Shown here: one piece after another, positions 1 through 8,418 of the stretch
Layout of the letters: every line of letters begins with the position of its first letter
How positions within the stretch are numbered: position 1 is the first letter of the stretch
Assembly: GCF_024730785.1 (NCBI RefSeq)
Contig: NZ_CP102830.1
Coordinates: 744,001-808,000 of the forward strand
DNA length: 64,000 bases
Source of the DNA: Pseudomonas sp. LS44
GTDB lineage: Bacteria > Pseudomonadota > Gammaproteobacteria > Pseudomonadales > Pseudomonadaceae
Direction of reading: 5' to 3'
Position numbers and translations under genes: made by a program
Notes under the pieces: generated by a model
What the model saw: only the letters and a program-made list of their open reading frames with translations
What the model was told of the DNA's origin: nothing
Database searches by the model: none

Positions 1-592
1 GAATGCCCGCCGCCTGCAGATGCTTGCGGATCGCGCGCATCACCGGCTCTTCGCGGATGGTCTGCAGGATGCTGTAGTCCTCGATGTTGTAGTTGATGGT
101 CTTAGGGTTCTGGTAATTGCGCTGATAGATCGCCTCGTAGCTTTCGTCGAACAGGTAGAACTCCAGCTCGGAGGCGAACATGCCCTTGTAGCCACGCTCT
201 TCGAGACGGGCGATCTGCCGCTTGAGGATGCCGCGCGGACTGTGCGGCAGGTCTTCGCCGTGGTGGTCCTGGACATCGCAGAGCACCAGTGCCGCGCCTT
301 CCAGCCAGGGCACCACGCGCAGGGTAGACAGGTCGGGCTTGAAGACGAAGTCGCCGTAGCCTTTTTTCCAGCTCGCCGCGGCATACCCCGGCACCGGCTC
401 CATGTCGATGTCGTCGGCCAGCAGGTAGTCGCAGCCGTGGGTTTCCTCGTGGGCGCTGTCGAGGAAGAACTCGACCTGGAAGCGCTTGCCGATCAGGCGA
501 CCTTGCATGTCGACCATGCAGGCCAGCACCGTGTCGATCTTGCCTTGCTCGGCCATGTGGCGCAGGCCGGCGAGGGTGAGGGGAGCAGTCAT
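1..592 (-). CDS. Glutamine synthetase family protein (N-terminal part, cut by window edge)
   Basis: The first 197 codons of a glutamine-synthetase-fold ligase are visible. The N-terminal beta-grasp region (about residues 1-110) runs into the start of the catalytic domain at SELEFYLFDE (about residues 143-152), whose glutamates are the ExE metal ligands of the family. The ATG at 592 is preceded by AAGGAGAT. It does not read like the housekeeping GlnA; the motif MVDMQGRLIGKRF near the start is typical of GlnA-like gamma-glutamyl ligases (PuuA/GlnA3/GlnA4 types). It lies 148 bp downstream of an ethanolamine-type permease on the same strand, so a role in gamma-glutamylating an amine is plausible, but the substrate cannot be read from this fragment. 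Confidence 0.9.
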   Translation of the reverse strand, partial: MTAPLTLAGLRHMAEQGKIDTVLACMVDMQGRLIGKRFQVEFFLDSAHEETHGCDYLLADDIDMEPVPGYAAASWKKGYGDFVFKPDLSTLRVVPWLEGAALVLCDVQDHHGEDLPHSPRGILKRQIARLEERGYKGMFASELEFYLFDESYEAIYQRNYQNPKTINYNIEDYSILQTIREEPVMRAIRKHLQAAGI

Positions 593-740
593 CCTTATCT
601 CCTTGACAGGGATTTGCCGCGCGTCGGCCAGGCGGCGTTGGAACTCGGGCTCAGGCTGCTCATTCACACCCAGTGAACTTTGCGCCTTCGCCCGATCCCG
701 CCTTGCCTGGCTCTCGATCGCTAAATCCCGGATTGAGCAG

Positions 741-2225
741 TCAGTGCGCCAGCTTCTTCTCGCGTTCGTGCCTGGCGAATTCCTCTTCCGGCGAGAGAAT
801 CAGGTGATGCCGGCCGAAGATCGCGAAGTAGAGGATGCCGACCGCGAAGAACGCCGCCACCCAGAGCACGCCGAGGGTGTAGGCCGGGTCGCCGGTGAGC
901 TGGTAGTACAGGGTTACCGCGGCGATCAGCATGGTCACCACGGCGCCTGGAATGCCCAGCGGGCTGCGATACGGACGCTCGATGTTAGGCAGGTTCTTGC
1001 GCAGCAGGATGAACGACAGCGCCTGCATGAAGTAGGAGAACATCGCGCCGAACACCGCCATGTTCAGCAGCGTGCCGCCGATCACCGCGCCGCCCTTTTC
1101 CTCACCGAAGATGAACCACAGCGCCATCATCACGATCAGCGCCAGGATGCTGCCGGCGAGCATCGCCACATGCGGGGTCTTGCGCTGGCCGTGGGTGATC
1201 GACAGCCACGGCAGGAAGTAGCCGGCGCGGCTCAGCGAGTAAATCTGCCGGCCCATGGCGAAGATGATGGTGTGGAAGCTGGCGACCAGGCCGACCACCG
1301 CGACCAGGGCCAGCAGCTTGGCGATGTTCTCGCCGTAGATGGCCTTGAAGCCGTCCAGCAGCGGCTCGCCCGAGGCGCCCAGGGCGAAGGAGCCGACCCC
1401 GCTGGTGGCCGGGTTCAGCCAGAGGATCATGAACGCCGAGATGATCAGGGTGAACATGCCGAGGAGGATGCCCTTGGGCATGTCGCGCTTGGGATCGACC
1501 GATTCCTCGGCGGCCAGCGGCAGCTGCTCGATGGCCAGGAACAGCCACACCGCGAACGGCAGGCAGGCCAGCACGCCGAGCCAGCCGTTGGGCAGGAATG
1601 GGCCGTTGCCATTGGGTAGTTCCATTTTGTCCGGGCCGACGTTCATCGCCCAGCGATTGAAGTCGATATGCGGCAGCGCGCTGACCCAGAACACGATCAG
1701 GCAGCCCAAGGCGAGCAGGGTGACCACCAGGGTCACCTTGAACGACAGCTCGACGCCGATCACGTTGAGCCAGATGAACACCGCGTAGAAGCCCAGCCAC
1801 CAGAGCGGCTGGTACTCGCTGGGCGTGCCGAAGATGCTGCCCATGTAGCTGCCGATAAAGAACACGATCACCGCCGGGGTGAGCACGTATTCGACGTTTT
1901 CCGACAAGCCGGTGACGAAGCCGCCCCACGGGCCCATGGCGCTGCGGGCGAAGGAGTAGGCGGCGCCGGTGTGCGGCAGCGCCGGCGACATCTCGGCCAG
2001 CGAGAAAGTCAGGCCGAGGTACATGATGGTGATGACGATGGCGGCGATGAACATGCTGCCCCAGCCGTTGGCCAGGCCCAGATTCCAGCCGGAGAAGTGC
2101 CCGGAGATCACTGCGCCTACCCCCAGCGCCCAGAGTGACCAGACGCCGGCGTAGCGGCGCAGGCCGCGTTTTTGGAAATAGCTTTGATCGACCGTGGTGT
2201 AACTGACTCCTGACGTCTCTTTCAT
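741..2225 (-). CDS. eat: Ethanolamine-type permease, APC superfamily
   Basis: This 494-residue inner-membrane protein has about twelve hydrophobic segments. Its N-terminal signature, with GVWSLWALGVGAVISGHFSG in TM1, matches the ethanolamine permease (Eat) branch of the amino acid-polyamine-organocation superfamily, so the likely substrate is ethanolamine or a similar small amine. The ATG at 2225 follows GGAGAAGATC. The C-terminus is charged and cytoplasmic (EEEFARHEREKKLAH). The downstream gene on the same strand is a GlnA-like ligase, which suggests uptake coupled to gamma-glutamylation or nitrogen assimilation. A sigma-54-type promoter candidate lies about 195 bp upstream (2419-2433). An amino acid permease of related specificity is the main alternative. 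Confidence 0.85.
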   Translation of the reverse strand: MKETSGVSYTTVDQSYFQKRGLRRYAGVWSLWALGVGAVISGHFSGWNLGLANGWGSMFIAAIVITIMYLGLTFSLAEMSPALPHTGAAYSFARSAMGPWGGFVTGLSENVEYVLTPAVIVFFIGSYMGSIFGTPSEYQPLWWLGFYAVFIWLNVIGVELSFKVTLVVTLLALGCLIVFWVSALPHIDFNRWAMNVGPDKMELPNGNGPFLPNGWLGVLACLPFAVWLFLAIEQLPLAAEESVDPKRDMPKGILLGMFTLIISAFMILWLNPATSGVGSFALGASGEPLLDGFKAIYGENIAKLLALVAVVGLVASFHTIIFAMGRQIYSLSRAGYFLPWLSITHGQRKTPHVAMLAGSILALIVMMALWFIFGEEKGGAVIGGTLLNMAVFGAMFSYFMQALSFILLRKNLPNIERPYRSPLGIPGAVVTMLIAAVTLYYQLTGDPAYTLGVLWVAAFFAVGILYFAIFGRHHLILSPEEEFARHEREKKLAH

Positions 2226-2418
2226 GATCTTCTCCGCTCGTTTGTCGTTCTGGATAAGTCCTTACTGTCGATGGATAAAGCGCGAAGCGTAGTCAGCGCG
2301 CGGTACTGCTCTACAACCTGGCGGCGGGCTGTTTGGCACATGGAGGGTGAATGGGCACGGATGGGCAGAAAGAAACGGGCGGGAGTGGGGGTGCGTAGCG
2401 GGTTATCGCGCTTGCAGT

Positions 2419-2433
2419 GCAAACGAACCGCCA
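2419..2433 (-). promoter_or_regulatory. Candidate sigma-54 (RpoN) promoter for the permease gene
   Basis: On the minus strand the site reads TGGCGGTTCGTTTGC. The GG (-24) and GC (-12) dinucleotides are separated by exactly 10 nt, and TGGC...TTGC fits the consensus TGGCACG-N4-TTGC with mismatches only in the ACG part. It points at the permease gene and would leave a leader of about 180 nt. RpoN control of ethanolamine catabolism is known in P. aeruginosa; use of this particular site is inference. Confidence 0.45.
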
Positions 2434-2679
2434 CGTCCTGGCGGGCGCCAGGTCGTTCGCCGGTTTCAGCGCGGCTAGAGAAGAACTTGCCGTCGCTGCT
2501 CGCTGTCTCTGGTGATGCCAAAGAACGACTCCTTGGATCGTTAAGCTGAGATGACAGACAAACATCCTGCAAAAACACGTTCAGCATGGACAGCGATAAC
2601 CACATGCCTCCCGCTCCTTGGGATGATGGAACCTTAGTCCAAAAAGCTGTCAATGGCCTGCAGGGCGTCTGGTGGCTCT

Positions 2680-2809
2680 GTAGGAGCGAATTCATTCGCG
2701 ATCAGCGATAGGACGGCGACGCGGATCGCGAATGAATTCGCTCCTACGGGGTGGAACGTGGGCTCTTGTAGGAGTGGTGGCTGTTGTAGGAGCGGATTTA
2801 TCCGCGATC
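2680..2809. repeat. REP elements (inverted pair plus a single copy)
   Basis: GTAGGAGCGAATTCATTCGCGAT at 2680-2702 in outline (GTAGGAGCG...CGCGAT) is mirrored by its reverse complement at 2725-2747, giving a large hairpin. A third copy in plus orientation (GTAGGAGCGGATTTATCC then GCGATC) lies at 2786-2809, and a decayed GTAGGAG starts near 2768. These are typical Pseudomonas intergenic REP sequences. Confidence 0.85.
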
Positions 2810-2937
2810 CGCGGTGGGCCGGGTTGCTCTGAGTTCGCGGCTATCCAACGCGACCGCAGGGGCTAGGGGCGCGGCCTGCTGTGCTAACCTGCGGCGAGAT
2901 TTTTCCGGGCTGACGCAGCCCGTTTTCGAGGTCATTC

Positions 2938-4287
2938 ATGCACATTCATATTCTCGGCATTTGCGGCACGTTCATGGGTTCGCTGGCGGTGCTGGCCAAG
3001 GAACTGGGGCATCAGGTCACTGGTTCCGACGCCAATGTCTACCCGCCCATGAGCACGCAACTGGAAGCCCAGGGCATCGTCCTGACTCAAGGCTACGATC
3101 CGGCGCAACTCGATCCGGCGCCGGATCTGGTGGTCATCGGCAATGCCCTGTCGCGCGGCAATCCGGCCGTGGAATACGTACTCAACAAAGGCCTGCCCTA
3201 CGTCAGCGGTCCGCAATGGTTGGCCGATCATGTCCTGCAAGGTCGCTGGGTGCTGGCCGTGGCCGGCACCCATGGCAAGACCACCACCAGCAGCATGCTG
3301 GCCTGGGTGCTGGAGCACGCCGGCATGAGCCCGGGCTTCCTGATCGGCGGAGTGCCGCAGAATTTCGCCGTGTCGGCACGCCTGGGTGATACGCCATTCT
3401 TCGTGGTCGAGGCGGACGAATACGACAGCGCCTTCTTCGACAAGCGTTCGAAGTTCGTGCATTACCGCCCGCGCACCGCGATTCTGAACAACCTTGAGTT
3501 CGATCATGCGGACATCTTTCCCGATCTCGCCGCCATCGAGCGACAGTTCCACCATTTGGTGCGGACCATTCCGAGTGAGGGGCTGATCATTCATCCGACC
3601 AGCGAAACCGCTCTCGGACGGGTCATCGGCATGGGCTGCTGGACGCCGGTGCAAACCACCGGGGCCGGCGGACAGTGGCAGGCGCGCTTGCTGGCCGACG
3701 ATGGCTCGCGGTTCGAAGTGCTGTTCGACGGTGCGGTGCAAGGCACGGTGGACTGGGACCTGACCGGCCAACACAACGTCGCCAATGCCCTGGCCTGTCT
3801 GGCCGCGGCGCGGCATGTCGGCGTGCTGCCGGCCCAGGGCGCCGAGGCATTGTCGGCATTCAAGAGCGTCAAGCGGCGCATGGAGAAGGTCGCCGAAGTA
3901 AACGGCATCACCATCTTCGACGATTTCGCCCACCATCCGACGGCCATCGCCACCACCCTCGACGGCCTGCGCAAGCGCATCGGCGACGCCCCGCTGATCG
4001 CCATCATCGAGCCGCGCTCCAACTCGATGAAGCTCGGCGCGCACCGCGACGGTTTGCCGGAATCGGTGACCCAGGCCGATCAGGTGATCTGGTATTCGCC
4101 GGCCAACCTTGGCTGGGACCTGGCCGCGACGGCGGGAGCCTGTCCGGTGCCGGCGGTGGTCTGTGACTCGCTGGAGGCGATCATCGAGCGGGTCAAGGGC
4201 CAGGCGCGTCCGGGCACTCAGGTGGTGATCATGAGCAACGGCGGCTTCGGCGGCCTGCACGGCAAGCTGGCGGAGGCGCTGGCGTAA
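2938..4287 (+). CDS. mpl: UDP-N-acetylmuramate:L-alanyl-gamma-D-glutamyl-meso-diaminopimelate ligase
   Basis: Mpl is the cytoplasmic Mur-ligase-family enzyme that reattaches the recycled tripeptide L-Ala-gamma-D-Glu-meso-DAP to UDP-MurNAc using ATP, so that wall fragments re-enter peptidoglycan synthesis. The N-terminal Rossmann-like segment HILGICGTFMGSLA is the Mpl form of the MurC start. The ATP-binding loop GTHGKTT is at residues 110-116, and the Mur-ligase centre EADEYDSAFFDKRSKF follows near 158. The C-terminal domain carries FDDFAHHPTAI and the substrate-loop region EPRSNSMKLGAH. At 449 residues it has the normal family length. The ATG at 2938 is preferred because the family motif begins within five residues of it. 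Confidence 0.97.
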   Translation: MHIHILGICGTFMGSLAVLAKELGHQVTGSDANVYPPMSTQLEAQGIVLTQGYDPAQLDPAPDLVVIGNALSRGNPAVEYVLNKGLPYVSGPQWLADHVLQGRWVLAVAGTHGKTTTSSMLAWVLEHAGMSPGFLIGGVPQNFAVSARLGDTPFFVVEADEYDSAFFDKRSKFVHYRPRTAILNNLEFDHADIFPDLAAIERQFHHLVRTIPSEGLIIHPTSETALGRVIGMGCWTPVQTTGAGGQWQARLLADDGSRFEVLFDGAVQGTVDWDLTGQHNVANALACLAAARHVGVLPAQGAEALSAFKSVKRRMEKVAEVNGITIFDDFAHHPTAIATTLDGLRKRIGDAPLIAIIEPRSNSMKLGAHRDGLPESVTQADQVIWYSPANLGWDLAATAGACPVPAVVCDSLEAIIERVKGQARPGTQVVIMSNGGFGGLHGKLAEALA

Positions 4288-4301
4288 CTAAACGAATCTG
4301 C

Positions 4302-4360
4302 GTAGGAGCGGATTTGTCCGCGAGCGTTGCCAGACCTTTCGCGAATGAATTCGCCCCTAC
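4302..4360. repeat. REP inverted pair
   Basis: GTAGGAGCGGATTTGTCC at 4302 is opposed by GAATGAATTCGCCCCTAC ending at 4360. Together they form an imperfect stem-loop REP doublet between mpl and ubiX. Confidence 0.8.
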
Positions 4361-4430
4361 GGTCTGCGCGTCGAGCGACTCTCAACATGGTGGCCAAACG
4401 TCGTATGCCGAATAAACCAGGAGCTACTCC

Positions 4431-5063
4431 ATGAGCGGTCCCGAACGCATCACCCTGGCGATGACCGGCGCCTCCGGCGCGCAGTACGGTTTGCGTCTGC
4501 TCGATTGCCTGATTCAGGAAGACCGCGAGGTGCACTTCCTGATTTCCAAGGCCGCGCAGTTGGTCATGGCCACTGAAACCGACGTCTCGCTGCCCAGCAA
4601 ACCGCAGGCGATTCAGGCTTTTCTGAGCGAATACACTGGCGCGGCGCCCGGGCAGATTCATGTGTATGGCAAGGAGGACTGGATGGCGCCGGCGGCATCC
4701 GGCTCCGGTGCGCCGAGTGCCATGGTGGTGGTGCCGTGCTCCACCGGCACGCTGTCGGCGATTGCCACAGGGGCCTGCAACAACCTGATCGAGCGCGCCG
4801 CCGATGTGGTCCTCAAAGAGCGTCGCCAGCTGATTCTGGTGCCGCGCGAGGCGCCGTATTCGAGCATCCATCTGGAAAACATGCTCAAACTGTCCAACCT
4901 CGGCGCGGTGATCGTGCCCGCTTCGCCGGGATTTTATCATCAGCCGCAGACCATCGACGACCTGATCGATTTCGTCGTCGCGCGCATCCTCAATCTGCTC
5001 GATATCCCGCAGGACATGCTGCCGCGCTGGGGCGAGCATCATCAGGTCAGCGGTGATGAGTGA
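4431..5063 (+). CDS. ubiX: Flavin prenyltransferase UbiX
   Basis: UbiX joins a dimethylallyl group to reduced FMN to make prenylated FMN, the cofactor of UbiD-type decarboxylases such as the one in ubiquinone synthesis. The flavodoxin-like fold is shown by [10 protein letters not shown] (residues 11-20, FMN phosphate binding), the central [16 protein letters not shown] (99-114), [16 protein letters not shown] (129-144, containing the conserved Arg and Glu of the active site) and [10 protein letters not shown] (163-172). The length of 210 residues is normal. No ubiD lies in this window. Order mpl-ubiX is conserved in pseudomonads (family knowledge). Confidence 0.97.
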   Translation: MSGPERITLAMTGASGAQYGLRLLDCLIQEDREVHFLISKAAQLVMATETDVSLPSKPQAIQAFLSEYTGAAPGQIHVYGKEDWMAPAASGSGAPSAMVVVPCSTGTLSAIATGACNNLIERAADVVLKERRQLILVPREAPYSSIHLENMLKLSNLGAVIVPASPGFYHQPQTIDDLIDFVVARILNLLDIPQDMLPRWGEHHQVSGDE

Positions 5064-5448
5064 GGATCTCGACCGGTTTGCCGGTCGTCTGCTCTCCCGG
5101 ACTCTCTCCTCGGCTCGGCAGCGAGGCACCTTCCACTCCCTCTCCCATAAATGGGCGAGGGAAGCGTTGGGTGCCGCGTTGCTGATGGGTGTTCTGCTGC
5201 TCCCCGGCTGCGCCACGGTGCGCACCCTGGATGCCGCCAAGCCGGGCGCGCCGTTGGTATATGCCGGTACGCGATTGGATTGGTACAGCCTGAATGGCGG
5301 TTGTTGCCCGCTTGATCGTTTCGGCGCCGAGGCGCCGAAATATGCCGCGCTCGACCTGCCGGCCAGCGCGCTGCTGGACACGCTGCTATTGCCGTTTTCA
5401 TTGGCTGCAGTGCTCGGCGTCAGCCTCGGAGTAACCGGCGGCTACTGA
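5053..5448 (+). CDS. YceK/YidQ-type small lipoprotein
   Basis: The last 80 residues have the YceK/YidQ (DUF1375-like) pattern: a cysteine after a hydrophobic run (LLPGC), then CATVRTL, a YAGTRLDWY segment, and a C-terminal hydrophobic end ([19 protein letters not shown]). It is probably lipid-anchored in the envelope; its function is not known. The start is uncertain. The ATG at 5053 overlaps the end of ubiX and gives an unusually long N-terminus that reads through an imperfect intergenic repeat (5138-5161). Later starts (TTG 5167, ATG 5185) leave a signal too short or without positive charge, so KWARE just before the hydrophobic run may really be used. Confidence 0.75.
   Translation: MMSEDLDRFAGRLLSRTLSSARQRGTFHSLSHKWAREALGAALLMGVLLLPGCATVRTLDAAKPGAPLVYAGTRLDWYSLNGGCCPLDRFGAEAPKYAALDLPASALLDTLLLPFSLAAVLGVSLGVTGGY
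5138..5161. repeat. Imperfect inverted repeat inside the lipoprotein N-terminus
   Basis: CCCTCTCCCAT (5138-5148) and ATGGGCGAGGG (5151-5161) pair with one mismatch around a two-base centre. Its form is that of a dispersed intergenic repeat, yet it is read through by the open frame of the small lipoprotein. Confidence 0.6.
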
Positions 5449-5503
5449 GCGGTCGATCTGATCGGGCAGGCTCGCGGCGCTTGCTACAAGAAAGCTAGCC
5501 GGC

Positions 5504-5806
5504 TCAAACCTCGCCGTCGTCTTCCACTTCGCCGCTGTCATCGGCCAGGGTGTTCAGGCATTTCAGGCGGTGACTGGCTTCGCCGATGCTCAGCAGCCAA
5601 CTGTCGCTGGCGGCTTCATGGCGCGCGGTCTGCACGTCGGCGGCGCTGAAACGCCAGACCTTGCGGCTGCTGCCGTCCATGACTTCGATGCTGAGCAGTT
5701 GTTCGGGGTTATCGCGCTGCAACTCGAAATGCCAGGCGTACAGCCCGTCGATCTCCAGCATGTCGGTAGAGGCGAGCGCTTCGAGGAGGGTGGCGTGCTG
5801 GGACAT
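5504..5806 (-). CDS. Hypothetical protein conserved in Pseudomonas (DUF5629-like)
   Basis: A 100-residue acidic protein with no signal peptide or membrane segment. It begins MSQHATLLEALASTDMLEID and ends in an acidic tail (DDSGEVEDDGEV). The composition and regular aromatic/hydrophobic pattern (HFELQRDNPEQLLSIEVMDG) are those of a real small soluble protein. From memory it corresponds in position to the small hypothetical gene next to ubiX in P. aeruginosa. It is transcribed against ubiX and with the neighbouring oxidoreductase gene, 39 bp downstream of that gene. Function unknown. Confidence 0.8.
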   Translation of the reverse strand: MSQHATLLEALASTDMLEIDGLYAWHFELQRDNPEQLLSIEVMDGSSRKVWRFSAADVQTARHEAASDSWLLSIGEASHRLKCLNTLADDSGEVEDDGEV

Positions 5807-5845
5807 GGGTAACTCGCAAGGGAATCGAGGAAAAGAGCGCTCAGT

Positions 5846-6487
5846 TTAGCGCCCCAGCTTGCGCAACTCATCCGACTCCACCACCCGCACACCGTCTTGT
5901 TCTTCGAGTGCCAGGCGCCACAGCGCGCGCGCCAGCGTGCAGGCCTGGATACCGCGATATTTGCCGGGAATCAGGCGGGCTAAAGGCGCGGCGAGCTTTT
6001 CGCCAATACGTTGTTCCGCGCGCTCGCCGAGCAGTAGCGACGGTCGGGCGATGGTCAGCTGCGGCCAACTCTGCGCCTTCAGCGATTCCTCCAATTCGCC
6101 CTTGATCCGGTTGTAGAACACGGTCGAGCGTGGGTCGGCGCCGAGCGCACTGATCACCAGGAAATGCCGTGCGCCCAACTCGCGAGCGCGCAGGGCAAAG
6201 GCCACGACCAGATCATGATCGATAGCGCGAAACGCCTCCTGCGAGCCGGCCTGTTTGATGGTGGTACCCAGGCAGCAGAACGCGATGTCGATCGGTCCAC
6301 TGAGCTCGGCGAACAGGCCCGGCATTTCGCCTTGCGGATTGTCCAGGTGCGGGTGTTTAGCCACCGGGCGGCGACTCGGCGCTAGCACGCGGTGCACGGT
6401 CGGCTCGTTAAGTAGCCGGTCGAGCAAATGCTCGCCAGTCAGGCCGGTCGCTCCGGCAAGCAAAATGCGTTGTGGCGTCAGGTACAT
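5846..6487 (-). CDS. Atypical short-chain dehydrogenase (NAD(P)-binding oxidoreductase, HTATIP2/YwnB-like)
   Basis: The N-terminal nucleotide-binding loop GATGLTG (residues 12-18) and following HLLDRLL are those of NAD(P)-binding Rossmann proteins of the atypical SDR group. [20 protein letters not shown] and [25 protein letters not shown] (active-site Tyr in the YNRIKGE segment, a variant of YxxxK) follow the HTATIP2/NmrA-like arrangement. At 213 residues it is a single-domain enzyme. Its substrate is unknown; binding of NADPH as a sensor rather than catalysis is possible in this family. The adjacent small hypothetical gene may be cotranscribed. Confidence 0.87.
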   Translation of the reverse strand: MYLTPQRILLAGATGLTGEHLLDRLLNEPTVHRVLAPSRRPVAKHPHLDNPQGEMPGLFAELSGPIDIAFCCLGTTIKQAGSQEAFRAIDHDLVVAFALRARELGARHFLVISALGADPRSTVFYNRIKGELEESLKAQSWPQLTIARPSLLLGERAEQRIGEKLAAPLARLIPGKYRGIQACTLARALWRLALEEQDGVRVVESDELRKLGR

Positions 6488-6600
6488 GGCTACGTCTCGC
6501 TGCCGTTACACCCCAAGTTTAGAAGCTAAGCCTCGGGGTTGTCGCCCAGGATTGGGCGGTCGTTCGCAAAGTTGTTTCACCAGCGTCGCCGTCGGTGCTT

Positions 6601-8316
6601 TCAGGGCGCGGCTGGGTCGGCACTCAACGCGCTCATCGCCTTGCGTGCCTGGGTTTCGCGCAGCTGCTGCCAGTGCTTGAGCACGGCCGGCGGCGCCCAT
6701 ATCTGTGGTTCGGAAGGCTCGAAATCGTCGGCCTTTTCGCGCTCGGCCACGTGTTTTTTGGCGCTGTCGAATGCGTGCTCGAGGTCGTCGGTTTCATTCA
6801 GCGCATCGGCGAACAAGGCGCGGCCAAAATAGGTGAAATCGTTTTCTTCCGAGCAGCCGAAGGATACCCGGTCGGCGCGCGCAGCGGTCATCACCAGGGT
6901 TTTTTCGTCTTTCAGCGGCGGGATGAAACCGCCGGAGAAGCAGGCAGAGATCACCACCACCTTGTAGCGGCTCTTCAGCGGTTCGAGCAGCGCCGCCAGT
7001 TCGTCGGCCGCCAGGTCGGCAAGCTGCAGGCGTGGCTGGTCGAGACTCAGTTCGTGCTCGCGCGAGCCGTGGCTGGTCAGGTAGATGAAAATAAGATCTT
7101 CCGGGCCGCTACGCTCGGCCAGCGCACGGATGGCGCGGGTCAGATTTTCGCGGGTGGCTAGCGGACGGTCGTTGAAATGATCGCGGTGGTTGGCCAGGCT
7201 GATCTGCCCGTGGGCGCCAAAACGATTGTGTAGCAACTGGCTGACGTAATCGGCCTCGCGCATGAACACGCTTTGCGTGCCGTCGCCGGCGAGCGTCAGG
7301 CTGTACAGCTCGACCGCCGGAGTGGAGGCGGGAATCGCCGCGACGGCCTGGTCGAGGAGCTTGCCTTGCTGCAGCAGGCCGACTTCCAGCGGATCGCTGA
7401 GCAGCCGGCCGCGCTCGTCGCGAACCCGTTGGCCGGCCAGCCAGCTGCCACTTTGCACGCTGCCGTCGGGCTGGGTCAGGCTGCCGGCGCCGTGGTAGTT
7501 GCCATGGGCGAAGTGACCCTGGAAGGCGCTGCCATCGGTCAACTGCAAACGACCTTCGCCGTGGTAGCGCCACTCGCGGAAATCGCCCTCGTAATGCACG
7601 CCGTCGGCGCCGCGGAACTCGCCCTTGCCGTTCAGCGCGCCATCCTTGAACTGGCCGAGCCAGGAGTCGCCGTTGGCGGCCAGATAACGGCCGCGACCAT
7701 TGAACTGATCGTCGGCGAAGTGACCGCTGTACGAGTCGCCATCGCTGTTTTGATAGCTGCCCTGGCCATTCAGTTGGCCGCCGCTGAAGGTGCCGCTGAA
7801 GCGGCTGCCATCGCTGTCGGTGCGCACGCCGACGCCAGCCGGCTCGCCTGCGACGAACTGGCCCTCGAAACTGCTGCCGTCGTCCAGTTCGAGCTTGCCA
7901 AGACCAGCGTACTGATCGTCTTTGAATTCGCCGTGATAGCGCACGCTGCCCTGGACCAGCGTGCCTTCGCCGTCCATTTGCGCCTGTTTGAAGTCGCCCT
8001 CGTAGCGCGTGCCGTTGCGGTAGGTCAGCATGCCCTGGCCGGCGAACAGGCCGAGATGGAAATCGCCCACGTAGCGCTCGCCATTAGGGCCCTGCCATTG
8101 GCCGGGGCCTTCCAGCTGGCCGTCTTTGAACTGGCCCTCGTACCAACTGCCGTTGGCGTAGTCGAGGCGGCCTTTGCCTTGCAGCAAGCCATCGATCACC
8201 TCGCCGCGGTAGCGACCGCCGTCGGGCAACACCGCATTGGGTGGCAACAACGATTCGCTGTCACCGCAGGCGGCAAGCAGCAGGGCGAGACAGACAGGCG
8301 TGAGCAAACGGCGCAT
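6601..8316 (-). CDS. MORN-repeat lipoprotein with C13-type (caspase-fold) protease domain
   Basis: Residues 1-17 form a lipoprotein signal (RRLLTPVCLALLLAAC, lipidated Cys17). Residues about 36-310 hold roughly twelve MORN units, each built on Y/F-x-G-x-F (YEGQF, YVGDF, YEGDF, YHGEF and so on) followed by a G-x-G turn. The C-terminal 230 residues read as a C13/legumain-like peptidase: IYLTSHGS places the catalytic His at 416 and VVISACFSGG places the catalytic Cys at 459. It is therefore an envelope-anchored predicted cysteine protease with a beta-hairpin ruler domain. Substrate and role are unknown. It stands alone, convergent with no partner, between the oxidoreductase and MaoC genes. Confidence 0.88.
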   Translation of the reverse strand: MRRLLTPVCLALLLAACGDSESLLPPNAVLPDGGRYRGEVIDGLLQGKGRLDYANGSWYEGQFKDGQLEGPGQWQGPNGERYVGDFHLGLFAGQGMLTYRNGTRYEGDFKQAQMDGEGTLVQGSVRYHGEFKDDQYAGLGKLELDDGSSFEGQFVAGEPAGVGVRTDSDGSRFSGTFSGGQLNGQGSYQNSDGDSYSGHFADDQFNGRGRYLAANGDSWLGQFKDGALNGKGEFRGADGVHYEGDFREWRYHGEGRLQLTDGSAFQGHFAHGNYHGAGSLTQPDGSVQSGSWLAGQRVRDERGRLLSDPLEVGLLQQGKLLDQAVAAIPASTPAVELYSLTLAGDGTQSVFMREADYVSQLLHNRFGAHGQISLANHRDHFNDRPLATRENLTRAIRALAERSGPEDLIFIYLTSHGSREHELSLDQPRLQLADLAADELAALLEPLKSRYKVVVISACFSGGFIPPLKDEKTLVMTAARADRVSFGCSEENDFTYFGRALFADALNETDDLEHAFDSAKKHVAEREKADDFEPSEPQIWAPPAVLKHWQQLRETQARKAMSALSADPAAP

Positions 8317-8418
8317 GGCAGAGACATCCCAGTCGAGACATGCCGGCAGTATGCCGCAAGCATCGGCCGGAAATACAACGGTGCGCTCGCGGCACCCCGT
8401 TGGCTGTACCGGGTTCTC

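Larger units (their letters stand above)
2226..2937. other. Intergenic region without a recognisable gene
   Basis: These 712 bp lie between the divergent permease and mpl genes. The open frames in them have no recognisable protein pattern. The part next to the permease holds the candidate RpoN promoter, and the part next to mpl holds REP repeats. In PAO1, from memory, a sigma-54 activator gene (eatR, PA4021) sits in this interval; no such gene or remnant is visible here. Confidence 0.6.

Noticed and set aside
2222..2695. 157-codon open frame on the minus strand ahead of the permease
   Set aside because: It crosses the candidate RpoN promoter and REP DNA, has biased composition and no family pattern.
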